Positions 10,815 through 20,857 of a stretch of DNA of 64,000 nt are shown in pieces. The stretch is from assembly GCA_014529385.2 (NCBI GenBank), contig CM043963.1:101737912-101801911 (forward strand), read 5' to 3'. Under the pieces are notes generated by a model. It was not told the origin of the DNA, searched no databases, and saw only the letters and a list, made by a program, of their open reading frames with translations. Position 1 is the stretch's first letter. Each line of letters begins with the position of its first letter. The position numbers and the translations under genes were made by a program. The stretch comes from Adiantum capillus-veneris. Taxonomy: Eukaryota > Streptophyta > Polypodiopsida > Polypodiales > Pteridaceae.

Positions 10815-11818
10815 CCGTCGGCCCGTTTTCCATCATGCACAGAGGGTGGAATACCTACTTATACTCTTACCGTGCCAGTGTTGATGAGTCGGCACATCCA
10901 CAAGAGGTCGTCGCCTTTCATGGGCTCTACCTTTCCTTCATTGCTCAGCACGTACGGGGTGATGGGGACGCGTCTGACCACTCCTAGCCTCTTGGCTAAC
11001 AGAAATTGCAAGTAATTTCCGTAATCGGTGTGTTGCATGAATTCTACTCCATTCAGTTGCAGCTCGTCTCGAGCCCACTGGGTTTCTCCCGTGGTAGAGA
11101 GCTTCTTCAGGATAAGTTGTACAGGGAGAGGAGGAAGGTCCTCCACTCGCTTCCCAAAACAGTGAGAGTAGTAACCGAACCACTCTTCTCTAGGACATGG
11201 GAATCTTCTTACCACCTCTTCTTCTGGATTGTTGAAGCGGATTGGTAGCACTCACATGCGTCGTGCAAATCGGTAGGTGACCTTCCGCCGCTTAGCTTTG
11301 GATGACTTCTTCTTTGACAAAGTGGGTACAACCCGGATTTTTGAGCTTGAAGCACTTGCTTGGCTAGATGCTTCTCCCTTCGGGGTCATGGGTTTCCAGA
11401 CTGGCTTATCTTCTCCTTGCATTTGGCTCGAGCAGCCCCTTTAGGCCACTTTGGAGTTATATCTTTGACTGCTGCTTCTTTAGGGAAAAGAGGTCTCACC
11501 GTTTGCTTCCCTTCCTTGACGTGAATGATTTCTTCGCGATGAATGTCGATGTAGATGACTTCCACCCTTTCGCTGCCTTCGTTGCTGGCACTCATTGACA
11601 GTGTGCCTTGGTTGACAATAGTGATGGCACTTCACCAATCTTCCACCTGATGCTTCAGATTTATAGTTAGAACGAGCGACACGAGATGGAGAATTTACCT
11701 CTTGAATGTTGATGACCCTGCAGCCTGGCAGTAGCACCTCAATGAAGGCGGATAGTGTCTCCTTCGTCTCCTCTTCTTCCGTCCTCCAGTTAGAAAATTC
11801 CTTCAGCCACTCGTCCAT
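10815..11818 (-). pseudogene. Element A ORF upstream of gag (function unknown)
   Basis: A coding-like block lies between the primer-binding site and gag, in several frames. It starts MDEWLKEFSNWRTEEEETKE at 11818, and later (11251-10859) reads PCPREEWFGYYSHCFG, LPVQLILKKLSTTGE and GVEFMQHTDYGNYLQFLLAK. The same block, in the same order, is in element B at 33949-32985, so it belongs to the family and is not a chance ORF. Extra ORFs upstream of gag are known in Ogre-type Tat elements; homology to those is not shown here. I do not recognise a domain. Confidence 0.65.
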
Positions 11819-11835
11819 GATTGATAGTGGGCGTC

Positions 11836-11892
11836 ACTTTCAGCATTGTAAACTGAAGGGTCTTAGAAAAGCCCTCCTCAGTGGGGGCACCA
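11836..11892 (-). promoter_or_regulatory. Element A primer-binding site with extended tRNA-like sequence
   Basis: In element orientation the LTR ends CA, then TT, then TGGTGCCCCCAC, the complement of a tRNA 3' end finishing GTGGGGGCACCA. On the plus strand, sequence upstream of that CCA resembles a tRNA anticodon arm (TTTCAGCATTGTAAACTGAA at 11839-11858, anticodon TGT in register). The T-arm part is corrupted here but well kept in element B (33966-34020). Confidence 0.7.
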
Positions 11893-11894
11893 AA

Positions 11895-13148
11895 TGACTG
11901 ACGCGAAGCGGACCTCGAACCCCGACAGCCTCTAAAACGCCGGGGGCGGAATGGCGCGCCTTGAGCCTGCCACGTAAAGTGAATAGGGGGCACCACCTAG
12001 CTTTGAGCAGCTAGGACGCAAAACCACGATGATATGAACACCGCAAACCTACACACCGAGAGAGAGAGAGAGAGAGATTTGCAAATGATGAAAACCCTCA
12101 GGGGTGTGAGGGTGAATTATTTTTGCAATATTTACAAAGTGGCATGTCGTGGTGGTAGAGAGGTAGGGAGAGGAGGTGGTGCAACCTACTTGGTGCGTTC
12201 TCTAAGACGACTCAATGATTGTGAATACTTACTACCAAGAGCGTGCATATATGTTTGCATCAACCATTGGAGTCGAGAGATGGATGTGGCTCCCTTCGCA
12301 TGGTGCAATTCCAAAGGCAAACCCAACATACAAGCCCCCCTCCCCGTGATGGTGATAGTGTCAATCCTTCCCACTACACTCTACCAAATGCTTGGCTCCT
12401 CATGAACTGCCCCCCCCCCCGATAGTGACCTCTCAGTGCCAATTTATAGGTGTTGGCTGCTTGGATTATGGTAATCCCAGTGTGGTTAGGATAAGCTTAA
12501 TCGGGGAGACAAAGCAAGTGGTGGTCCCGGTGTGGTTGACCCTTGCTTTGTTTTGGGAGGTTATTAAAAGATGGGAATCTCTAGGTGGGCCTTTGTGACC
12601 ATCACCTAGAGAGAGGATATTTACAAAAACTAGAAATTTACAATGGCTCGGGTGAAAACTGAAGATAATGATGAAAATAACCTATAAATTAATGGGATGG
12701 CGTCGTGGTTGCGTGTTGCCGGTGAATGATGTGATGTTGGTGTGTCAGTGTCGAGCGTACTTCTTTTCGGAGTCGGCCATGGCATGCTTTCGGCGCATTT
12801 TCTCTTTTTGTTGTTGGCGGCGCGTGCGTTGGATCCTTCTTCTTTATTCATCGATGTCGTAGTCGTTTCTTCTCCTTTGTATTTTTTGTGCGGTGCGTAT
12901 ATGCGTGTGTGTGTGTATGTATTCGTGCATGAGGGCGGGTGTGTGTGTATGTGTATGTATGTGTGTACGAAAAACGTGTCTGGGAAGGAGGGCTTTATAT
13001 ATATAATATATATATATAAATATATATATACATAATATATATAGTTTTTTTTTTTTTGTTTATGGCGAATGGCGGATGGCCTGCTTTCTACTTCGCAGGC
13101 GGACGGGGGGGGATGGGGTGGGGTAGAGGTAGAGAGAGTGTGTGTGCG

Positions 13149-13226
<78 letters not shown>

Positions 13227-13351
13227 TGTACATGAGGGAGGGTGTGTGTGTATGGATGGCCTGTTGCGATGCGTGAGCGCCCGGGTGGGATAGAGGGTGG
13301 TTATGCGGACTGAGTGCACAGTGCCAAAGGGAAGAGAGGGGAGGGGGGGGT

Positions 13352-13443
<92 letters not shown>

Positions 13444-13473
13444 GTCCTTTTGCTGTTGTCCGTGAGAAGGGGA

Positions 13474-13512
<39 letters not shown>

Positions 13513-14084
13513 CCTCATACGTGGCCTAAACGCCCGAGAGAGAGAGAGAGAGAGAGGAGGAGAGAGAGAGGAGAGAGAGAGAGAGAGAGAGAGGGAGAGG
13601 AAGGGGTGATGTGTGGAGTGGGGTAGGGGAGATGTGTGGGTGAGAGAGAGAGGGGGTGTTATACTGTCTTGCATGGGAGCTTGAGGACGAGGGTAGGGAA
13701 AAAAGTCAATGGGTGGGAGTGAGGGAATATATCAGCGGGCCAAGAGGGGGGGGAATGAGGTCGAGGGGAGGGGAATGAGGCCGAGGGGAGGGTGAGGCGA
13801 GCGGGTGGGGAAGAGGGAGGAGGGGTCGGGGAGGGAATATTAGCGGGCCAAGGGGGGGGGGGGGGGGTAATGAGAGTGGGGGGGGGAAATGTGAGGGGGG
13901 AATGTAAAGGGTGAGTGTAAGAATATGGAGAGCGGAAAGGGGGGGGGGGGGTTCCATGCGGCTCACACCGAGGGAGCACGAGAGAGGGGTCGGGGTTTTT
14001 TTTAAAAGGCTTCCGCCTGGCCATGGGGTTTGAGAGTGGGGGTAAATTGGGAGAGAGGATATTAGGGGGGGTAGGTAGGGAAAA

Positions 14085-14152
<68 letters not shown>

Positions 14153-14277
14153 AGAGGGTGTTATTTCATCCAATGCCCGTCGGCGGGGGGGGGGAGGGAA
14201 TAGGCTAGGGGGGGGTACTGAGAGTGGGGGGGGACAAAATGAGTTTTTTTCCTTTGATTTTCGAAAGTCGGCTATCA
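11895..14277 (-). repeat. Element A 5' LTR
   Basis: A 2383-bp LTR, TG...CA in element orientation, matching 3452-5812. It holds long (TG)n (about 13150-13224 and 13355-13401), (AG)n (13408-13440, 13480-13508 and others) and poly-G blocks in the same order as the partner LTR but with different lengths. The mid-LTR AT block gives TATATAAAG on the minus strand (revcomp of 12993-13001), the best core-promoter candidate for this element. Confidence 0.9.
12993..13001 (-). promoter_or_regulatory. TATA-box candidate in element A 5' LTR
   Basis: The minus strand reads TATATAAAG here, in a position equivalent to TATATAAAAG in the partner LTR (4612-4621). It lies inside a longer TA microsatellite, so the match could be trivial. 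Confidence 0.35.
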
Positions 14278-14760
14278 GCGTAAGCAGTGTAATCCTTCGG
14301 TGTACTCAAAATAAATCTAAATCTAATCTAACCTAACTTAAATCTAATCTAGCGTAAATATAAATCTAACCTTATCTTAAACGATAAAAAGAGAAAAATG
14401 GTATAACCGTTCTATCACCCAAGTGTGGTAGATTGGTTATTGCATTTCCCTCTTCAATAACAGGTAAATAAAGTAAATAAACATAAATCTAATTTAATAT
14501 AACGTAAATCTAAATCTAACGTAAATAAACATAAATCTAATCTAATATAACGTAAATTTAAATCTAACGTAAATAAACCTAAATCTAATCAAACGTAAAT
14601 CTAACTAAAAATAAACCTAAATCTAATCTAATTTAACTTAAATAAACCTAAATTTAATTTAACGTAAGTCTACATCTAACTTAATCTTTAATGTCTTTTG
14701 GGATAATTTCCTACGACGTTAAAACTCTCTTCTTCTCATGTGTGTGTGGGTGTGTGTGTG
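14278..14760. repeat. AAATCTAA-type degenerate short tandem repeat
   Basis: Words such as TAAATCTAATCTAA and AACGTAAATAAACCTAAATC recur many times between 14300 and 14690. They resemble but do not equal the plant telomere word CCCTAAA. One truncated copy of the tRNA-like repeat (14385-14450) is embedded. No gene is seen. Confidence 0.6.
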
Positions 14761-15008
14761 TGCCAATAAAAAGAGAAAAATGGTATAACCTTTCTATCAC
14801 CCAAGTGTGGTAGATTGGTTATGCCATTTCCCTCTTGAATGACAGGTCTTGAGTTCAACTCCTCGTCGGTTAGATCTTTAGGTCTCTTGAATTAGTTTCC
14901 TACGACGTTAAATTAAATTCTCTTCTTCTCGAGTGTGTGTGTGTGTGTGTGTGTGTGGGTGTGTGTGCACACCCACACCCACACACACCCACAAATTCTC
15001 TTCTTCTC

Positions 15009-15042
<34 letters not shown>

Positions 15043-15180
15043 ATGTGTGTGCACACCAATAAAAGGAGAAAAATGGTATAACTTTTCTATCACCCAAGTG
15101 TGATAGATTGGTTATGCCATTTCCCTCATGAATAACAGGTCTTGAGTTCAACTCCTCATCAACTAGATCTTTAAGGTCTC
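14385..15180 (+). repeat. tRNA-like (SINE-like) repeat, three copies
   Basis: Copies begin AGAAAAATGGTATAAC near 14392, 14774 and 15068. Copies 2 and 3 contain TGGTAGATTGG (14808-14818) or TGATAGATTGG (15101-15111), fitting the RNA polymerase III box A consensus, and 33 bases later AGTTCAACTCC (14852-14862, 15145-15155), close to box B. Copy 1 (box A 14426-14436) is cut off before box B. Copies 2 and 3 are 293 bp apart and separated by (TG)n runs. A tRNA-derived SINE head or a decayed tRNA gene duplicated in tandem is the inference. No complete tRNA cloverleaf is claimed. Confidence 0.5.
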
Positions 15181-15210
15181 TTGGGATAGTTTCCTACAAT
15201 GTTAAGACTC

Positions 15211-15660
<450 letters not shown>

Positions 15661-15787
15661 GAGAAAGGGAGAGCGCGCGTTACCTTGCTTGCTTTGAACG
15701 CTCACCAAAAACTCAGATCTGAGATCTGAGATCTGAGTTTTCGGATGCTCTCGGTTTTTTTTTTTACCCCTGACGGCGTCGCTATGA

Positions 15788-15819
15788 GCGTCGCTAAGTT
15801 ATTTGTAACTTAGCGACGC
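15788..15819. repeat. Perfect 14-bp hairpin with GCGTCGCTA words
   Basis: GCGTCGCTAAGTTA (15788-15801), loop TTTG, then its exact complement (15806-15819). Further GCGTCGC words lie at 15775-15781 and 15852-15858. GCGACG-type subterminal repeats are common in plant CACTA and foldback elements, so this may be the end of such an element that truncates the copia fragment. No matching terminus or TSD was found. Confidence 0.7.
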
Positions 15820-15889
15820 CTATAGCAACGCTGTGGTTTTTTCGCATTTGAGCGTCGCACTGCGAGTGTCACTAACATTAAGTACCTCT

Positions 15890-16828
15890 TGTAGCTTGTG
15901 GACATTCACATGTCAAAACAACCAGCCCAATCTGAGCTCGAAAAAGCATGTAAATTTGGTGGCAATGATCCCCCCTTGGGATAAAACAAGCCAAGATGTA
16001 AAGTTCCACTCAAGTAGCAAAAAATACTCTTGACAAATTGCCGATGCTTAGACCCTGGTTTGTGCATAAATCTACTGACATGTGAGATTGCAAATTGAAT
16101 ATTCGGCCTCGTGTTGCATACATAAATGAGGAATTTAATAGCAGTTTGGTAAAGAGTGACATTTGCAGGATCACTAGCATCGTGAAGACTCAATTTCAAA
16201 CCTGTCTCCATGGGAGTGGCAATAGGTTTGCGATCCTCAAGTCCAAACTTACATAGCAATGTCTTTATGTAACTTTTCTGACACAATTCAATACCACCAT
16301 CACACTGCTTAAATTGTATACCCAAGTAATGATGCAACAGCCCCAAATCTTTCATCTTGAAAGTAGCATTCAAATCAGCCTTAAACTCAGCAATATGTCT
16401 CTCATTTGGTCCAGTTATCAGCAAATCATCTACATAAAGAACCACAATGAGAAGTATATCATCCTCACACTTTACATACAATGTGCTTTGTGTTGGACTA
16501 TTCCTATCCCATACCAAGCAAGAGGATAATAGATTTGTTACATTTTCACACATTATCCTCTTGTCCTTTCTTGACAAAACCACGAGGCTACGCTACATAA
16601 ACTTTCTCAAATATGTCACCATTAAAAAAAACAGTAACAATGTTTGATTGATGTACATCCCAACCAAAATGAGCTACCAATGCACATAGAAAAGTCACAT
16701 TAGTCATACAACAAGTGGGAGAAAAAGACTCTTCATAATCTAAGCCTTTTTGTTGTGCATAACCCTTTGCAAAAATTCAAGCCTTATAGCAATCAATCTC
16801 ACCAACCGGCTTGCATTCCAGCTTGTAA
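15890..16828 (-). pseudogene. Element E: Ty1/copia RT-RNase H, 3' part
   Basis: Minus-strand copia reverse transcriptase. From the right: an interrupted segment with DYEESFSPT-like sequence at about 16735, then LYVDDLLITGPNERHIAEF (YVDD catalytic motif kept), KDLGLLHHYLGIQ and the GTLHLGLFYPKG connection. Early RNase H reads SSSDWAGCFD before the sequence is lost near 15890. A TAG interrupts near 16590 and another near 16785. Its 5' continuation is not next to it: the chain resumes at 58053, on the far side of element D, with the same TGTAA at both breakpoints. The copia element is therefore the oldest layer of the nest. Confidence 0.85.
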
Positions 16829-18010
16829 TGTAACATTTAACGGCCTAGTAACTTGTGTGTAGCGGAAAATAGTATGAACATAGTGAGAATTTCATTAGAA
16901 TAGATTCCTAATGAGATTAACAAGAGTGCTTGGGTGGAGAGAGCAACAAAAAGCATAACACCTAGTTAGATAGCATGAACAATACTTCAAAAGAGAGAGA
17001 AATTAAGCAATTGACAACATTTGAGGACCGGATTTGCATGGAGCCGGTCCCCCCTCCAAAAGGCTTTGTATTATGGTTTCTCCCACCAAGAGAGACATTT
17101 TACAATACAATTTCTTGTGTTTCTTCAATACTAGCTACTGTAATGAAGATGGAAACTTCATGCACTACATCAAACACAACATTAATTCCCTCACAGTCTC
17201 AGACCCAAGACCTCACACACCTTCAAAGATGGTGAGAGCTAGCGGGGTACGAGAGTATATTGAGAGGAAGAACGAGTATTCTTACGAGAAAGATGTACAT
17301 ATCCTCACATAATCACTCATATTAGCATAGCTTAGCTTAGTAATTAGCATGGTAGAGGAGATGAGCATGCATTGAATCTTGGCTCTCAGTTGGATTTGCA
17401 TCACAAAGCCAACAGTTTTTGGTGTAGGCCTTCCTTCTCACAAGCTTGGAGTAGATGATAAGCTTTCCATTAAAGCTCGAGACGGAGAGAGAGTCTTCTT
17501 TACTTCACACATGAGATAGTGTGAGTGTGTAGGTGATAATGCCTTTGAAAAATCAGCCCCTTCTCTCTCTTGGTCGACCCCTCTTGCTATTTGCTCTTGC
17601 TAGCATCCTATTGGACCTCCCTAGGCTTAGCCAATGGTAATTAAGCAGCATAAGTGATAGCCTTCTGACATGTGTCCCCATTTCCCCTTTTGTGAGAGCT
17701 TTAGGTAATTATTTAATTCACCTAAGCTCTCATTGGACCCCTTTTCCTCCTGGCCAATAGGAATTAGGCAAGCCATTGGGCTGTCGAATGCTCATTGGTC
17801 CCCTTGGGAGACTGTCCAATAGTCTTCTAGAGAGATTAATTCTTATTGGTTCTTTTATTAAGTGTTTTTAAATTAATTAAACTAGATTTACTCTAGCCTA
17901 ATTCTCATTGGTTCACCTCCAAGGCCATCCAATAGGAATTGGGTACACCTTGTGGGCATCTGGGGTAGGGAGCTGACATGTGTCCCTCATTCCCTTTGTG
18001 TAAAGGGAGC

Positions 18011-18073
<63 letters not shown>

Positions 18074-18911
18074 TTTCTCTCTCATCCCCTACTTGCAAGG
18101 CTCGCCCCCTCCTATGTAGGGATTGCCAAAGACTTTTGGGACACACACAAAGCATCCAGATCCCCCAATGTTTTGACCTTTGGACATAACCTTTGAATTT
18201 TGGAAACTTAGCATTTTGGAAGTCTTAATGGGCTGAACCTTAGGGTCTTTTAAGCCCATTGTTTCACATGGCTCTTTTACAGACATTAGGAAAAGTTTGG
18301 ACTCAAAAATGGCCCTTGTAAGAATTGTTGATGTGGCATAGCTTTCAAAAAGTGGGGATCGGTAATTTTTTTGCAAATAAGATCCAAACTTGTCGGAGGT
18401 TGGATATTTAGAATCTACTCTTCAAATGCTATCTATTGATATATAGCATGCATGTATCGGACATTGCCTTCATGTAGATCTAGAAAAAGGTGATTTTAGA
18501 TTACCGTAACGGTAGCAAAACCTGGCTGATTGAAAAAAAATGGCATAACTTTCATAGAAGTCATCCAAACTTTTCGGACCTTGGCTCTTTAGAATCCATT
18601 TTTCAAAAACTTTCCAATGATAGGTCATATCATGGGGTTCTAAGCAATATTTAGAGGGGTCTATCGGGTTGCTTTCTTTTGTACAACTTTGATGATGTGG
18701 CACTCTTAAAAGGCCCAAAAATGAGTTCAAAATTTTCCTAATGTGGCCCCCCCTTTGGATCCCTATTTTCCCTCCTTTGGATCCCTACTGTGGCCGGTCT
18801 GCTAGCTTAACCAATATTCTAGCTTTTTCTCCCCTGGAACTTCCCCATATTAAATGATTAGTTTAACATGAGAAAATCATTTAGGAGAATTAGATATTGA
18901 TTATTATGACA
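16829..18911 (-). repeat. Element D 3' LTR with internal MITE-like insertion
   Basis: A 2083-bp copy of the LTR found at 56453-58052, begun by TGTAACATTTAA and closed by TTATTATGACA on the plus strand. The extra length is mainly a 460-bp insertion (18284-18743). A (TG)n run lies at 18011-18070. The TATA word of the 5' copy is lost here. Confidence 0.93.
18284..18743. mobile_element. MITE-like insertion with terminal inverted repeats in the D 3' LTR
   Basis: The other two LTR copies read CAGATGGCCCC or CAGATAGCCCC across this point. Here about 460 bases intervene, starting CATTAGGAAAAGTTTGGACT and ending with a near complement (TTTTCCTAATG). The inverted repeats extend about 40 bases with several mismatches. 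Inside are two degenerate direct repeats about 187 bases apart (TCCAAACTTGTCGG near 18383, TCCAAACTTTTCGG near 18570). No ORF and no clear TSD. Superfamily unknown. Confidence 0.7.
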
Positions 18912-19262
18912 TTATCTCTCTCTTGAAATCATAGTCATCCTCGACTATTTGTAGAGAAGATAAAGCATATTCATGAGTCCTTTTTCTTAGCGGGTAAAGG
19001 ATCCCTATGTTACCCTACAACATCGTTCCAGAATGGATCACTAGTCCATTTGGCGCTTGAGAGCCTGAGGCTACCACAAGCATGTTTGCACATTAGTGCT
19101 ATCAATCTTCCATAGTAGAGTGACAAGCTGTAGTTGGTATTCGGGAGATGTCGTCTCCGCAAACTTGATCTAAGCATGCATACTACTTTATTTTTATGCA
19201 GAATAAAGAAAAAGAGAGTCTGTAAGACAAAAATTTTGTTCATTTTTAACATTTGTACATTT
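18912..19262 (-). other. Element D 3' untranslated region and polypurine tract
   Basis: Between the chromodomain stop and the 3' LTR. The minus strand reads AAGAGAGAGATAA (18925-18912) abutting the LTR, a suitable polypurine tract. Nothing coding is recognised in the remainder. Confidence 0.7.
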
Positions 19263-20758
19263 TCTTACTCTTGGGAAGCATTGTAAGCATTGACAAGGTT
19301 TAGGTTATCCTTTAATTGTATGCCTTGCATCCATCTAGCATCTTCAAAAGGATAATTCTTAAACTTAATAAGATATCGTTGGATAGTCTTACCGCCTCTT
19401 AGTAACTTGTCTTCATGTCGGAGAATGGACTCGGGCTACAGCACCTCTTCTTGGTCCTCGATCTCCGGTGGGTCTTCAATAGTTGGTTCTTGAGGTGGTT
19501 CTCCTTTGTAAGGCTTTAGTAGGCTCACATGGAAAGCATTGTGTATGAGCCAATGGTTGGGCAACTTGAGTTGATAGGCCATCTTATTGATTGGCCTAAG
19601 AATCTGGAAGGGACCATAGTACCTTTTTGCTAACTTAGCATAGTACTTTTGGTGTCCCGTAGGATTCTTGCCCGTCGTGTGCCTTAATCGAGCCTTGGGA
19701 AATTTGAGTAAGACCCAATCATTTTCTTTAAAGGCTTGGGCTCTTTTGTGCTTGTCAGCAGCAGCCTTTTGCCTTTGCTGTGAGATAGAGATAACATCCT
19801 TAATCTTTTGGAAAGATTCTTGTAGGTCTTGACTATACTCATCTATAGCGAAGATCTTCTCGTGTACCTTAAGTAGCAAGGGACTTTTTGATCTTCCCTC
19901 AATTACCTCAAAAGGTGCTTTTCCCATGGAAGTATGTACAATGTTATTGTAGGCATACTCCACTAAGGGTAAGTACTTCTCCCATTGGGATCATTGATCT
20001 ACTTCCATTACATAGGCTTTTGGTAGATCGAGAATTGTAAGGTTAGCTATTTCAATTTGGCCATCCGTTTGCGGGTGATAGACCGAAGAGAAGTTTAGCC
20101 TTGTTCCTAAATTCTCAAAGAGACCCTTCCAGAAATTACTGGTCATTCTAGGATCTCTATCCGACACTATAGACATTGGCAAGCCATGGTACTTGAAAAT
20201 TTGTGAAATGAAGAGGGTTGCCATTTGATGGGCTTTGATAGTCTTTTTGACAGGTATAAAATGAGCTTGTATACTGAACCTATCTACTATCGTCCATATT
20301 CCCGTATTCCCATGGATAGACTTAGGCAATCCAAAGATAAAATCCATGGATATGCTCTCCCATGGTGAATTAGGGATTGGCAAGGGTTGAAGCAATCCAG
20401 GTTGCTTCCCTCTATCAAATTTTGTCTTTTGGCATACCACACATTTAGAAACATACTCTTGTATGTTCCCTTTCATGGTAGGCCAATAGAAGTATGTTTC
20501 AATGCCCTTTAGGGTAGATTGAATCCCTCTATGTCCTGCATAAGGAGGAACATGAGATTCATACATTACTTTCTCACGTAGTGAGCTAGTAACGCATAGT
20601 CTATTGCCATAGAGAAGATAACCATCTCGTAAAGTAAATGGTTCCTCTTTCTTCCCTAGTGCAAGGACTGAAATCACATCTCTAAAATCAGGATCAATAG
20701 CATACTCATCTATCATAGAAGATATATCATTGTGAGTTGCTATCGAAACCGCATTCAC
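19263..20758 (-). pseudogene. Element D integrase with C-terminal chromodomain
   Basis: HHCC zinc-binding module: SHVPPYAGHRG and CVVCQKTK (about residues 70-120 from 20758). Catalytic core: Asp in SMDFIFGLP, Asp in IVSDRDPRMT and Glu in QTDGQIEIAN. A frame break around 19964-19990 precedes the rest (EYAYNNIVHTSMGKAPFEV), then the GPF/Y-type module YYGPFQILRPINKMAYQLKL. After one TAG at about 19436 the frame continues into a chromodomain-like tail with TIQRYLIKFKNYPFEDARW, ending near 19263. The chromodomain places D among chromoviruses. Only the single nonsense codon and one frameshift damage this gene. Confidence 0.88.
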
Positions 20759-20857
20759 TCTCGGCCGTCTTGAGAGTGCATCGGCTACTTGATTATGCTT
20801 GCCAGCAATGTGAGCAATATGAAAATGAAATTATGAAAGAAAATTTGCCCACCTCAT

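Larger units (their letters stand above)
3452..14277 (-). mobile_element. Element A: Ty3/gypsy retrotransposon, Tat-like, degenerate
   Basis: A complete but decayed LTR element in minus orientation. Order on the minus strand: 5' LTR (14277-11895), primer-binding site (11892), upstream ORF, gag with zinc knuckle, protease, RT, native RNase H, second archaeal-type RNase H, integrase, polypurine tract and 3' LTR (5812-3452). LTRs are bounded by TG and CA in element orientation. The dual RNase H is the known hallmark of the Tat lineage of plant Ty3 elements. No target-site duplication is found (left flank CACGT, right flank GCGTA), so the ends may have been reshuffled. Element B at 24947-36439 is a second copy of the same family. 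Relative to B, A lacks about 620 bp around the gag-protease junction and carries extra lesions in RT and integrase. Confidence 0.92.

Noticed and set aside
14290..14700. Interstitial telomere repeat
   Set aside because: The unit is AAATCTAA-like and irregular; CCCTAAA in tandem is not seen.
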